64,000 nt of DNA from Solibacillus sp040274725 (GTDB taxonomy: Bacteria > Bacillota > Bacilli > Bacillales_A > Planococcaceae). Below, in pieces: positions 16,804 through 25,282 of the stretch. The DNA is taken from contig JBEMAQ010000004.1 of NCBI GenBank assembly GCA_040274725.1, forward strand, positions 124,001 through 188,000, given 5' to 3'. The notes beneath the pieces are model-generated. The model worked only from the letters and a program-made list of their open reading frames with translations. It ran no database searches and had not been told where the DNA came from. Made by a program: the position numbers and the translations under genes. Numbering within the stretch: the stretch's first letter is position 1; every line of letters starts with the position of its first letter.

Positions 16804-16818
16804 ATTAGTAATACTAAT
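16804..16818. promoter_or_regulatory. LysR-type operator between divergent genes
   Basis: ATTAGTA-A-TACTAAT is a perfect 7-1-7 palindrome with the T-N11-A form typical of LysR-type binding sites. It lies 17 bases before the regulator's ATG and about 85 bases from the transporter start, suited to control both. Confidence 0.65.
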
Positions 16819-16835
16819 GTATTTGAGGTGAGAAA

Positions 16836-17711
16836 ATGAAGGGTTACGAGGCGTTTATAAAAATACTTGAGCTTGGGAGTTTTACAAAGGCTGCAGAGGC
16901 GCTCGGATTTACACAGTCAGCCATTAGTCAAATGATTGTGCAGCTAGAGGCGGAGCTTGGGACGACGCTGCTTGTACGTTCACGGAAAGGTGTAGCACTG
17001 ACAGCGGACGGCGAGGAGTTGCTGCCGTATATTAAAAATATTTACCATGCCGAGATGGAGCTAGCGAAGAAAAAGGCGGAGATGAACGGGATGTATAGTG
17101 GGCTTATTCGGATTGGGACGTTTTCAAGTGTTTCAAGTCATTTTTTGCCGCCACTTATTAAAAGGTTTAAAGCACGCTATCCTGATGTACAATTTGAGTT
17201 GCATCAAAGCGAATATACGACAATCCGCACGTGGATTTTAGATGGCACCGTTGATTTTGGCTTTACACATGGGGATGCTTCGGCTAATTTGATTACTACC
17301 CCCATTTTTAATGACGAACTGCGTGTCGTGCTCCCCATTGCACATCCACTTGCGAGTCATACGACTATTTCAATAGAAGAGGTTATAGATGAGCCACTTA
17401 TTTTAGTGCATGAAGGTGAGATTAACGATGCGCTGAAATTATTTGCACTCCACGACCTCCAACCAACGCCCGAATATACTGTGCATGATGATTACACCAT
17501 TATGGCGCTAGTTGAACAAGGGCTTGGCTATGCAATTATGCCGGAGCTTGTACTGAAGGGCTGTCACTATAACGTAGTCATCAAACCGCTCGCCCCGCAG
17601 CATTCACGGACCATTCATTTAGCTTACAAAAATAAGGATGTACTACCGCGCGCGAGCCGAGCGTTTATTGAGTTTATGACGCAACAAAATAACAAGGGAG
17701 TGCCCCTATGA
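16836..17711 (+). CDS. LysR-family transcriptional regulator
   Basis: This 291-residue protein has an N-terminal winged helix-turn-helix (residues about 3-60, GSFTKAAEALGFTQSAISQMI). A periplasmic-binding-like effector domain follows (IRIGTFSSVSSHFLPPLI at about 90). Size and layout are canonical. GAGGTG precedes the ATG. It is divergent from the EamA gene and overlaps the next small membrane gene by four bases (ATGA). It probably activates the transporter in response to an unknown small ligand. Confidence 0.93.
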   Translation: MKGYEAFIKILELGSFTKAAEALGFTQSAISQMIVQLEAELGTTLLVRSRKGVALTADGEELLPYIKNIYHAEMELAKKKAEMNGMYSGLIRIGTFSSVSSHFLPPLIKRFKARYPDVQFELHQSEYTTIRTWILDGTVDFGFTHGDASANLITTPIFNDELRVVLPIAHPLASHTTISIEEVIDEPLILVHEGEINDALKLFALHDLQPTPEYTVHDDYTIMALVEQGLGYAIMPELVLKGCHYNVVIKPLAPQHSRTIHLAYKNKDVLPRASRAFIEFMTQQNNKGVPL

Positions 17712-17962
17712 GACAACGTGTATTTACAATATTATCAGCTATATTTTTATTTTTAACCTTTTTTGCATATAAAGGATTCTTTCAGGATTTCTTTATGAGC
17801 TTATCTGTTTATACACCACTTATTTTTGCCTGCTTAGGACTTGTGAGCGCGCTCTTTGGCTTACCGGGTTATATGAAAGCCATTTTTGTGACGCTACATA
17901 GCTTGTCGCTGCTTTTATTTATCACAATCATTGTGCTTGCTTTCGGCTTTCAGCAACCGTGA
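17708..17962 (+). CDS. Small integral membrane protein
   Basis: This 84-residue protein is almost entirely hydrophobic, with probably three membrane spans (about 8-26, 33-52 and 58-80). It was not recognised. The ATG overlaps the LysR stop codon, so translation is probably coupled. AAGGGAG lies upstream inside the lysR gene. Its TGA sits within the stem of the following terminator. Confidence 0.7.
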   Translation: MRQRVFTILSAIFLFLTFFAYKGFFQDFFMSLSVYTPLIFACLGLVSALFGLPGYMKAIFVTLHSLSLLLFITIIVLAFGFQQP

Positions 17963-17999
17963 AAAAGCTGCTACCAGACCGGTAGCAGCTTTTTCACGG
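17957..17999. terminator. Very strong hairpin terminator
   Basis: Nineteen perfectly paired positions (CCGTGAAAAAGCTGCTACC and its complement) flank a 5-base loop, with the T-rich arm giving GCTTTTTC on both strands. It includes the TGA of the small membrane gene and probably serves both convergent units. Confidence 0.85.
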
Positions 18000-18020
18000 T
18001 TTGTTCCAGTAAATCCCGAA

Positions 18021-18329
18021 TTATTCACTTTGAATCATTTTCACTAAGACAAGGGCGATGTGTTTCTTTTCATCCTCCCCAGCCACTTTCCACATTTCCT
18101 GTAATAACTTTTGTTCACTATTGCGCGGATCTTCATTTTTCGCTAAATGATCCGCTACGAATTTAGCACCCTTTGCAAGAATTTCATCGCTTAGGCCTAG
18201 TTTCTTCCCTTTAGAAAGCTGGTTACTTAAATAACTTTTAAACTCGTTAAAGTTATTTAAAATCGCATCCTTTTCCTCCGGTGATAAATCCTTTAGCTTT
18301 TGGTCTACTTGGTTTAACTCTTCTGCCAC
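18021..18329 (-). CDS. DUF3243 family protein (YmfJ-like)
   Basis: This 102-residue acidic helical protein matches the DUF3243/YmfJ pattern: FKSYLSNQLSKGKKLGLSDE, then VADHLAKNEDPRNSEQKLL and MWKVAGEDEKKHIALVLVKM. It starts with GTG, nine or ten bases after AAGGAG. The N-terminus is about 20 residues longer than YmfJ. The function is unknown. Confidence 0.75.
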   Translation of the reverse strand: MAEELNQVDQKLKDLSPEEKDAILNNFNEFKSYLSNQLSKGKKLGLSDEILAKGAKFVADHLAKNEDPRNSEQKLLQEMWKVAGEDEKKHIALVLVKMIQSE

Positions 18330-18463
18330 TACAAATCACTCCTTCTGTTAAAATGGTGTTCCATAAAGAGGATACCCTTCACCATTGTTACTAAACATAT
18401 TTCGTCAGGCCAGCAAAAAACTGATACAATAAGCAAAAATAAATATGCAAGGAGTTTTTTCAG

Positions 18464-18625
18464 ATGATCCTACCACAACAAATCACAAAAACATTCAACG
18501 CACTGCCAGAAGAGGAAGCAAAGGCACTACTTATTGAAATTTTCACCGCGCGCAACTACAGCAATCAGGAAATGATTCAAACGATTAATGACATTGTCGT
18601 GCGCCTTGATATCGAGAAGAACTAA
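18464..18625 (+). CDS. 53-residue uncharacterised protein
   Basis: AAGGAG followed by ATG at 18464 opens a short frame reading MILPQQITKTFNALPEEEAK and ending in RLDIEKN before TAA. It is amphipathic and helical, with no membrane span. A strong terminator begins at the stop codon, and the ribosome-binding site is good, so it is very likely a real small gene. No family was recognised. Confidence 0.65.
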   Translation: MILPQQITKTFNALPEEEAKALLIEIFTARNYSNQEMIQTINDIVVRLDIEKN

Positions 18626-18662
18626 AAAAACGCACTTCACTATTTGTTGAAGTGCGTTTTTA
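18625..18662 (+). terminator. Intrinsic terminator after the 53-residue gene
   Basis: AAAAACGCACTTCA and TGAAGTGCGTTTTT are exact complements around CTATTTGT, giving a 14-bp stem ending in T residues. Confidence 0.9.
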
Positions 18663-18676
18663 CATAGAAAAAGTAT

Positions 18677-19150
18677 GATTTGGCGAAAATGACATACAAC
18701 TTATTCAAAAATAAGTATCGCGCTACTAATAATGGTTCATTTACTAAATAATCCGCATAAAAATCCCCGTTTCTTATCAATAAAGTTCAAAATAACGAGC
18801 CTTTCTTCTCATAAATCCGCGTCCTTTTTCCTCAAAAAAACAATGATTTTTGAAGAAAACATTCGTTTTTATTGTTTTTTGACCTGAAATTTTGAGCGTT
18901 GGGATGCCCTAAATCTTCTTGACGCTGCTCTTTTCACTGTGCACCCATTTTATGAAAAAACGGCGCATAATTCACTATTTCCCCGAGAAAATACGCAATT
19001 TCCGGCACTTTTTCAAAGGTTTTTTCATAGTAATAAAGACATGATTTATGATGTATTTTTGCGATTCACCATTTTTTCACTAAGAATTCAAAAGAAAAAT
19101 AACAGGTGGCACATAACTAAAAATATGTTGTATAGCTATTTCGCCAAATC
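18677..19150. repeat. AT-rich 474-bp segment with 24-bp imperfect terminal inverted repeats
   Basis: GATTTGGCGAAA-5 bases-ATACAAC at 18677-18700 is matched by its inverse GTTGTAT-5 bases-TTTCGCCAAATC at 19127-19150. Nineteen of 24 positions pair, and the five central bases differ. The interior has no credible gene but includes an AAAAAACAAT/ATTGTTTTTT dyad near 18835-18880. No target duplication is evident. The layout resembles a MITE-like or decayed element. The remaining bases to 19423 show nothing recognisable. Confidence 0.5.
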
Positions 19151-19423
19151 GCTGTTTTTTAGTTGAAAAGCTACGCGATAAATATTTTTGGTGCGATTTT
19201 TTTCAAGTACAGAAAAACGAATACAGGTTATTTAATTTGCTTCAAAATTCATTTTGCGACTTCATAGCAACCTTTAACAACAACTGAGGGCTCACTACCC
19301 AGATGAATGGTGCTACCGACGTAAATAAATTTTTGTATGTTTTACCTTTATTGCTCAGTCTAAAAAAGCTGCCTTTAAGGAATTGGACCTCTGCGCATAA
19401 ATCGCACCGTCTCTTGTTGTAAA

Positions 19424-19873
19424 TTACTGCTCAATGTAATTGCCCGTGTACACCTCTCGCAGCGAAATATTGTTCGCGCGAATGCCCCATTTGGCGAGTG
19501 CTTCGTCCACTTGCGCAGGGAGCATACTGCCACTTGTCTTTGCATGGGACGCATTAATCAGGACAAAAAGTGCAGGGCGTTGGCTTTTATGTGCGGCGTA
19601 CGGGTAGCATGTATAGACTGTCGGCCTTGTCGCATAACGCCCTTCCTGTGTTATCGGCCGAGTCATCATTATAAAGTAGTACCTATAGCGTCGGATAATC
19701 GAGTTTTTTAAGGAGCATATTAACGCCTCTACACGCGCTTCTTCTTGTCGAATGTTTACATGTGCGACACAGCCCACAAGAATAAAAAAAACGCTATTTG
19801 CCCACTCTAGCCACGGCGGCATTAAATCAAAGCCCACTAGGACAAGCCCAGTGGCAAACCAAAATAAATACAA
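19424..19873 (-). CDS. Hypothetical membrane-anchored protein, start uncertain
   Basis: The 149-codon frame has one or two N-terminal membrane spans (YLFWFATGLVLVGF and ANSVFFILVGCVA), then a basic soluble part ending REVYTGNYIEQ. The only in-frame start is TTG at 19871-19873 without a good ribosome-binding site. A strong GAGAGA site with ATG lies about 20 bases upstream (MNNLFL) but in another frame, so a one-base shift may have broken the 5' end. The family was not recognised. Confidence 0.45.
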   Translation of the reverse strand: MYLFWFATGLVLVGFDLMPPWLEWANSVFFILVGCVAHVNIRQEEARVEALICSLKNSIIRRYRYYFIMMTRPITQEGRYATRPTVYTCYPYAAHKSQRPALFVLINASHAKTSGSMLPAQVDEALAKWGIRANNISLREVYTGNYIEQ

Positions 19874-20007
19874 GAAATAAATTATTCATTGCATAAAATC
19901 TCTCTTCGTCTATATGAAAATATTCTACTTTCAGGAATGTATTTCTCTATTTTCCTATTAGAATAAACCTATGCAAAAATAACTTTTTTGAGCCATTGCC
20001 CTAACTA

Positions 20008-20045
20008 AAAAACGATGCCGACTATTGTTGCGTCGCATCGTTTTT
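20008..20045. terminator. Hairpin between 19.9 kb gene and argH
   Basis: AAAACGATGC and GCATCGTTTT pair around an 18-base loop and end in T on the plus strand. It adds a second barrier next to the argH terminator. Confidence 0.6.
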
Positions 20046-20065
20046 TCTTGTCTGGAAAAGCAAAA

Positions 20066-20099
20066 AAGGAATGCTCGAACCGTAGTTCAAGCATTCCTT
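20066..20099 (-). terminator. Intrinsic terminator after argH
   Basis: On the minus strand GGAATGCTTGAAC and GTTCGAGCATTCC pair around TACG and are followed by six T. Confidence 0.9.
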
Positions 20100-20105
20100 C
20101 GCATA

Positions 20106-21476
20106 TTATAAGTAGCTTTTTGCTTTTTCTAATTGAATCTTCACTTGCTCAAAGCCCGTCCCACCAAGGGAGTTACGGCGACGTACTGCGGCTTCTGGTG
20201 CAAGCACATCATAAATGTCCGCTTCAAGTAAGTCGGATTCTTTTTTCATTTCTTCAAGTGGTAAATCAAGTAAGTAAATGCCCTTTTGGATACAAGTAAA
20301 TACAAGTTTACCTGTTACCTCATGCGCCTCACGGAATGGCATACCTTTTGTTGCTAGGTAGTCCGCAAGCTCTGTCGCGTTACTAAAATCTGAATGTACG
20401 GCGTTGTGTAGACGAGTTGTGTTCACTGTCATTGTACGAACCATACCTTCGAAAATTTTTAGCGAGCCAAGCACCGTTTCCATCGTATCAAACATGCCCT
20501 CTTTATCTTCTTGCATGTCTTTGTTATAAGTTAATGGTGTACCTTTAAGCACTGTCAGTAAGCCCATTAAGTTACCGAACGCACGACCTGCTTTCCCACG
20601 GATAAGCTCGGCCATATCTGGGTTTTTCTTTTGTGGCATAATCGATGAGCCTGTAGAGAATGCATCATCTAGCTCGATAAATTTGAATTCATCCGTTGAC
20701 CAAATGATAATTTCCTCTGCAAAGCGTGACAGGTGCGTCATCAGTAGTGCTGAGTTTGATAAAAACTCGACGATAAAGTCACGGTCACTTACTGCGTCCA
20801 TTGAGTTCGCGTATACATCCGCAAAGCCTAGTAACTCTGCTGATTTCAGGCGATCAATCGGGAAAGTTGTCCCTGCCATTGCGCCTGCACCTAGTGGCAA
20901 TAAGTCAACGCGCTTCATTGATTCAGTATAGCGCTCTTTGTCGCGCTGTAATTGCCAGAAGTAGACCATTAAATGATGCGCGAAAGAAATTGGCTGTGCA
21001 CGTTGTAAGTGCGTGTAGCCTGGTGCGATTGTTTCCACATGCTGCTGTGCTTTTTCTAAAATCGTCGCTTGGAAGTTTTCGATTAAACCAACAACCTCTG
21101 GGATACGTTTCTTTAAGAAAAGGTGCATATCCGTTGCCACTTGGTCATTACGTGAGCGTCCTGTATGTAATTTACCGCCAACTGGGCCGATTAGGTCAAT
21201 CAGCATTTTTTCTAAATTTAAGTGAATATCTTCGTTTGCGACTAAAAACTGTAGCTCGCCTGCTTCAGCTTTTACTTTCAGCTGCGCGAGGCCATCTAAA
21301 ATTTTCGCTACATCCTCTTGTGGTAAGATACCTGTTGCCCCAAGCATCGTCACGTGTGCCACTGAGCCTTCGATATCTTCCATTACTAACTGTTGGTCAA
21401 AGCCGATTGACGCGCCGAACTCGTCAACCCATGCTTCTGCTGACTTTTGGAAACGTCCGCCCCATAATTTTGCCAT
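20106..21476 (-). CDS. argH: Argininosuccinate lyase
   Basis: ArgH splits argininosuccinate into arginine and fumarate, the last step of arginine synthesis. The 456-residue product begins AKLWGGRF and carries HTGRSRNDQVATDMHLF and the fumarase/aspartase-superfamily signature GSSIMPQKKNPD. That signature includes the catalytic-loop serine. The ATG at 21476 follows GGAGAG; the longer frame adds six implausible residues. It lies 90 bases downstream of argG, with a hairpin between them. Confidence 0.97.
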   Translation of the reverse strand: MAKLWGGRFQKSAEAWVDEFGASIGFDQQLVMEDIEGSVAHVTMLGATGILPQEDVAKILDGLAQLKVKAEAGELQFLVANEDIHLNLEKMLIDLIGPVGGKLHTGRSRNDQVATDMHLFLKKRIPEVVGLIENFQATILEKAQQHVETIAPGYTHLQRAQPISFAHHLMVYFWQLQRDKERYTESMKRVDLLPLGAGAMAGTTFPIDRLKSAELLGFADVYANSMDAVSDRDFIVEFLSNSALLMTHLSRFAEEIIIWSTDEFKFIELDDAFSTGSSIMPQKKNPDMAELIRGKAGRAFGNLMGLLTVLKGTPLTYNKDMQEDKEGMFDTMETVLGSLKIFEGMVRTMTVNTTRLHNAVHSDFSNATELADYLATKGMPFREAHEVTGKLVFTCIQKGIYLLDLPLEEMKKESDLLEADIYDVLAPEAAVRRRNSLGGTGFEQVKIQLEKAKSYL

Positions 21477-21525
21477 GTTGTTTCTCTCCTTCAATCTATG
21501 TGCCTCTGTTTAGGCTTATTTAAAA

Positions 21526-21560
21526 GAAGAAGCGACTCGGGCTCCGAATCGCTCTTCTAA
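21526..21560 (-). terminator. Hairpin between argG and argH
   Basis: On the minus strand AGAAGAGCGATTCGG and CCGAGTCGCTTCTTC pair around AGC with a few mismatches and lead into TTTT. It may lower argH expression relative to argG or mark an end from which readthrough supplies argH. Confidence 0.65.
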
Positions 21561-21565
21561 AAGGT

Positions 21566-22783
21566 TTATTTTGTTACTTTAGTTTGTTTTGTTTGCTTTG
21601 CTACTTCAGCCGCTACGACTGTTGGCATACCCCATAATTCAATGAAGCCTACAGCTGATGCGTGGTTGAACTTGTCGTGTTTAGAATAAGTCGCTAACTC
21701 TTCAGAGTATAGTGAGTTATTTGATTTACGTCCTTCAACAATTGCATGACCTTTGTATAATTTCACGCGTACTGTACCATTTACTGTTTTTTGCGTTTCT
21801 TTTAAGAACGCTACTAACGCTTCACGGATTGGGTTGAACCATAAGCCGTTGTAAATGATTTCAGATAGTTTGTGCTCGATCATTGGTTTGAAGTGAGCTA
21901 CTTCTTTTACTAATGTAATATCTTCTAATTCTTTATGCGCAGTAAGTAACACTTTCGCACCTGGAATTTCGTATACTTCACGAGATTTAATCCCTACTAA
22001 ACGGTTTTCAACGTGGTCGATACGGCCAATACCGTGTGCGCCCGCTACTGCGTTTAATTCTTGAATTAGGTCTGCTAATTTCATTTCTTTACCGTTTAAT
22101 GAAATTGGTGTACCTTCTACGAATTCGATTTCTACGTACTCAGCAGTGTCTGGTGCATTTTCAACAGAAACTGTTAAGCCGTAAGCTTCTTCTGGTGGTG
22201 AAACCCATGGATCTTCCATAACGCCGGCTTCGTTTGCACGACCCCATAAGTTTTGGTCGATTGAGAATGGTGAATCAAGTGTTGCAGGAATCGGAACACC
22301 GTGTTTTGCAGCGTATTCGATTTCCTCGTCACGGCTCCAGCCCCACTCACGTACTGGTGCAAGAACTTCTAAGTCTGGGTTTAATGCTTTAATTGACACT
22401 TCGAAACGAACTTGGTCATTCCCTTTACCTGTGCAGCCGTGTGCTACAGCATCAGCGTTTGTTTCAGTTGCGATTTCTACTAATTTTTTTGAGATAAGTG
22501 GACGAGATAATGCAGATACTAATGGATATTTTTGCTCATACCAAGTGTGACCTTGTAATGAGATTAATGCGAAGTCCTCTGCGAACTCGTCTTTTGCGTC
22601 GATCATATATGATTCAACAGCGCCTACTTGTAGGGCTTTGTTTTTGATGAACTCAAGGTCTTTCCCTTCGCCTACGTCAAGACATACTGCGATAACGTCC
22701 CAACCTTGTTCTTTTAACCATGGAATTGCTACGGATGTATCAAGACCACCTGAATAAGCTAATACTACTTTTTTGTTTGCCAT
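21566..22783 (-). CDS. argG: Argininosuccinate synthase
   Basis: ArgG joins citrulline and aspartate using ATP to give argininosuccinate. The 405-residue product has the N-terminal ATP-pyrophosphatase loop LAYSGGLDTSVAI (residues 8-20) and GCTGKGNDQVRFE near residue 115. Family length is about 400. The ATG at 22783 follows GGAGG; upstream codons of the longer frame overlap a likely operator. It is the first gene of an argG-argH unit. Confidence 0.97.
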   Translation of the reverse strand: MANKKVVLAYSGGLDTSVAIPWLKEQGWDVIAVCLDVGEGKDLEFIKNKALQVGAVESYMIDAKDEFAEDFALISLQGHTWYEQKYPLVSALSRPLISKKLVEIATETNADAVAHGCTGKGNDQVRFEVSIKALNPDLEVLAPVREWGWSRDEEIEYAAKHGVPIPATLDSPFSIDQNLWGRANEAGVMEDPWVSPPEEAYGLTVSVENAPDTAEYVEIEFVEGTPISLNGKEMKLADLIQELNAVAGAHGIGRIDHVENRLVGIKSREVYEIPGAKVLLTAHKELEDITLVKEVAHFKPMIEHKLSEIIYNGLWFNPIREALVAFLKETQKTVNGTVRVKLYKGHAIVEGRKSNNSLYSEELATYSKHDKFNHASAVGFIELWGMPTVVAAEVAKQTKQTKVTK

Positions 22784-22804
22784 TTTGAAGTGCCTCCGAT
22801 TTGT

Positions 22805-22846
22805 TTCGTGTATGTTTATACATTTTTTTAAAAGTTTATACACGAA
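22805..22846. promoter_or_regulatory. Candidate arginine-repressor operator region
   Basis: TTCGTGTAT (22805-22813) and ATACACGAA (22838-22846) are exact inverted repeats, with two further GTTTATACA-type half-sites between or overlapping. They lie 22-63 bases upstream of argG. An ArgR/AhrC site is expected here, but the match to the ARG-box consensus is only partial. Confidence 0.4.
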
Positions 22847-23018
22847 TAGTATCATGTTATAAAAATAAACGCAACTGTATTTTTATATATTTTTAGACTT
22901 TTTAAATGTTTTTAAAAACAATGAATTTAGTCGATTATTGGCACTCTCGTTTAGGTATTTTTTTTCTCACTTATGTCATAATGATGCTCTCTAAATTCGG
23001 GCAATAACAGGAAGATTT

Positions 23019-23519
23019 TTATACTTTCGCGCGTAAAAACGAAACAATTTCTTTATTATGACGCTTTTTATCGTCTCTAAATTGTGCGCGCTGCTTTGAT
23101 TTTTCATAGAGATAGCGCTCCTCATCTGTTTCGGGAATAATTTTCGGTACGGGCGCTGGCTTACCGTTTTCATTAAGTGCGATAAACGTAAAGTAGGCCA
23201 TTGACGCAACCTTAGATTCCCCTGTCAGAAGCGTTTCTGCATATACTTTAATAAATACTTCCATTGAGCTTGTGCCTGTCCAAATAACAAATGATTCAAA
23301 CGTGACCGAATCCGTCGGGCGAATCGGATGCAAAAATTCCACCGTATCCACAGACGCCGTTACACATTCTAGACGGCTATGCTTCGCAGCAGAAATCGAC
23401 GCGACCTGATCCATATCACTAATTAATCTTCCCCCAAACAATGTATTGTGATTGTTGAAATCATTCGGGAAAACGCGACTTGAGCGAATAACCCGTGATT
23501 CTCTACAAAATTTCTCCAT
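23019..23519 (-). CDS. Acyl-CoA thioesterase, hotdog fold
   Basis: This 166-residue protein has the BACH/YciA-type hotdog motif NHHNTLFGGRLISDMDQVAS-like (NDFNNHNTLFGGRLISDMDQ). The catalytic Asn and Asp are present in it, followed by VTASVDTVEFLHPI and SMEVFIKVYAE strands. These cytosolic enzymes hydrolyse acyl-CoA. The start at 23519 (MEKFCRES) is preferred for its AAGGGGTG ribosome-binding site. The C-terminal tail (KSKQRAQFRDDKKRHN) is basic. It is probably monocistronic. Confidence 0.85.
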   Translation of the reverse strand: MEKFCRESRVIRSSRVFPNDFNNHNTLFGGRLISDMDQVASISAAKHSRLECVTASVDTVEFLHPIRPTDSVTFESFVIWTGTSSMEVFIKVYAETLLTGESKVASMAYFTFIALNENGKPAPVPKIIPETDEERYLYEKSKQRAQFRDDKKRHNKEIVSFLRAKV

Positions 23520-23621
23520 AATTGCACACCCCTTAATTTTTCCATATCGCAAATTATAACATTGTTATTCTACAAAAATCACTTTTTTTCTACTTTATAT
23601 AATTTTTTATAAAATAAAAAA

Positions 23622-23656
23622 ACACTACAGAACAAGACTCGTTCCGCAGTGATTTG
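23622..23656 (-). terminator. Intrinsic terminator after SDR gene
   Basis: On the minus strand CACTGCGGAAC and GTTCTGTAGTG pair around an 8-base loop and are followed by seven T. Confidence 0.85.
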
Positions 23657-23658
23657 GA

Positions 23659-24408
23659 TTACTTCTTATTAAAGAAACCTTTGCCTAAAAATTCGACCGT
23701 AGCAGGGGCAATAGCATAGAGCTTGCTCGTGATGGCCATAATACGCGGCAAATTGACCTCGCGTACCGGACGCTCCATCGCTTTCAACATTTCAGTTACT
23801 ACGTATTCCGGCTTGAGCAAAAACTTCTCCATCGCCTTTCGGTACGCATTTGTTGCATCGGCTTTGTCGATAAACGGCGTATCAATTGTCCCAGGGTAAA
23901 TGCCCGTCACCTTCACATGATACGGTGCAAGCTCCATCCGTAGACCGTTGACAAAGCCGGTAATCGCATATTTACTTGCCGCATACACACTCGCTTTACG
24001 CGTCGCCACTTTGCCAGCCTGTGAGCCAACAAAGATCAATTGCCCCGTTCCGCGTGCACACATGTTTGGTGCTAAGCGCTTCGCTAAATGAATCGGCGCA
24101 CGCACATTTGTCTCAAGCATCGCGTCAATTTGCTCATCCGTTAAATCAAAGGCGTTTTCAAAATAGCCGAGCCCTGCGTTAATTACCGCCACATCAATCG
24201 TAGGTAGCCAGTCGGTGACGCGGTCAATATCCGTTAATTTTCGTAGATCCGCTTGTAGTACATGTGCGCCGAGACGCTGTAGTGACGTTAATGCACTTTC
24301 ATTTCTGCCTGTTGCATAAACGGTATAGCCCTTTTTTATACATTCTTCTGTAAAAAGCAGTCCAATTCCACTCGTTGCACCTGTGACAAATATTGTTTTT
24401 TTATTCAT
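23659..24408 (-). CDS. Short-chain dehydrogenase/reductase
   Basis: This 249-residue protein has the classical SDR cofactor motif TGATSGIG (residues 10-17), NAGLGY and the catalytic Ser...YAASK segment (Tyr near 143, Lys near 147). An Arg at position 38 (TGRNES) favours NADP(H). The substrate is unknown; relatives act on varied alcohols and ketones. GGAAGG precedes the ATG. The gene stands alone with its own terminator. Confidence 0.9.
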   Translation of the reverse strand: MNKKTIFVTGATSGIGLLFTEECIKKGYTVYATGRNESALTSLQRLGAHVLQADLRKLTDIDRVTDWLPTIDVAVINAGLGYFENAFDLTDEQIDAMLETNVRAPIHLAKRLAPNMCARGTGQLIFVGSQAGKVATRKASVYAASKYAITGFVNGLRMELAPYHVKVTGIYPGTIDTPFIDKADATNAYRKAMEKFLLKPEYVVTEMLKAMERPVREVNLPRIMAITSKLYAIAPATVEFLGKGFFNKK

Positions 24409-24577
24409 GTTTATGTATACCTTCCTTTATAAAAATAAAATTTTAGGCTATACCTAAAGTGTTTCCTTTTGGTATAGCCTACTTTGTGCAGCAATTTATT
24501 TTTTGTTTTTAATTTTCAATTTCCTCATCACAACTATTATAACATTTTCACATAAAAATCATCGCTTTTCACATAAT

Positions 24578-24608
24578 AAAAAGAGCTAGCTCATTCGCCG
24601 CTCTTTGT
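24578..24608 (-). terminator. Probable terminator after nsrR
   Basis: On the minus strand AAAGAGC and GCTCTTT pair around a 13-base loop ahead of a T-rich tract. The stem is modest. Confidence 0.5.
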
Positions 24609-24614
24609 ACCACG

Positions 24615-25067
24615 CTATTCATCCCGTAGTCCAAGCAGTGCAAGTAGCGACTCCTTCGACTGTAAAAAATCCGACAATTGATATTTATCTAACACCGCTA
24701 AATATGCCTGCAATGCTTCATTCAGTGCAAATTTCAGCTGGCATTCGCTTGATAACTTACACAAATTATTTTCCGGGTTGAAGCATTCAACTAAATGAAA
24801 GTCTTCCTCCGTTTTACGGATGACCGCGCCGAGATTGATATCCTCTGGCGGGATTGCTAGACGAATACCGCCACCGCGCCCGCGCGTCGTCTCAATGAGA
24901 CCATGCTGCCCAAGATCGTACGTTACCTTCATTAAATGGTTTTTTGAAATTTGATAGGCATCTGCTATTTCCTGAATCGTCGCTAAATGGTTTTGGCCGC
25001 GTACGCTAAGATACATTAGCACACGCAGTGAGTAATCTGTATAAAGAGTTAAGCGCACGTTCCTCAC
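24615..25067 (-). CDS. nsrR: Rrf2-family nitric-oxide-sensing repressor NsrR
   Basis: NsrR is an iron-sulfur repressor that releases DNA on exposure to NO. The product closely follows B. subtilis NsrR: TDYSLRVLMYL, EIADAYQISKNHLMKV recognition helix, TRGRGGGIRL wing, and three cluster cysteines at 95, 103 and 109. Starts are GTG: 25067 gives 150 residues; the GTG at 25058 is also possible and better spaced from GAGG. It is divergent from hmp, its usual target, with two operator-like repeats between them. Confidence 0.92.
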   Translation of the reverse strand: MRNVRLTLYTDYSLRVLMYLSVRGQNHLATIQEIADAYQISKNHLMKVTYDLGQHGLIETTRGRGGGIRLAIPPEDINLGAVIRKTEEDFHLVECFNPENNLCKLSSECQLKFALNEALQAYLAVLDKYQLSDFLQSKESLLALLGLRDE

Positions 25068-25130
25068 CCTCTTTCTATTTGTTAGTATAACATTTTGTCA
25101 ACAATTTGCTAAAGCTCTGCTCACAACTTT

Positions 25131-25150
25131 AAAGATGTATTTTATATACT
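25131..25150. promoter_or_regulatory. NsrR-type operator, upstream copy
   Basis: AAAGATGTATTTTATATACT resembles the NsrR consensus ATGTATTTTAAATATAT. It is nearly identical to 25171-25190, with the two starts 40 bases apart, about four helical turns. Confidence 0.65.
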
Positions 25151-25170
25151 CCTTTTGTGACAGATTTGTT

Positions 25171-25190
25171 AAAGATGTATTTTATATATT
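25171..25190. promoter_or_regulatory. NsrR-type operator, hmp-proximal copy
   Basis: AAAGATGTATTTTATATATT differs from the upstream copy at one base. It lies about 95 bases before the hmp start codon and is the likely repressor site for hmp. Confidence 0.7.
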
Positions 25191-25282
25191 GCTTTAAATC
25201 ACACATGGGCGTATATTGAGGGTAACTTCTACAGCAAATGCTTACTTGCTGAAAAAGAATTCATTTGAGGGACGTGTTTTAC

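Noticed and set aside
18939..19166. 75-codon plus-strand frame in the AT-rich gap
   Set aside because: No ribosome-binding site, composition of translated AT-rich DNA (many Phe, Lys, His), and it crosses the right inverted repeat.
20801..21523. 240-codon plus frame antisense to argH
   Set aside because: Composition is Leu/Arg/Ser-rich antisense of a conserved enzyme gene; no ribosome-binding site.
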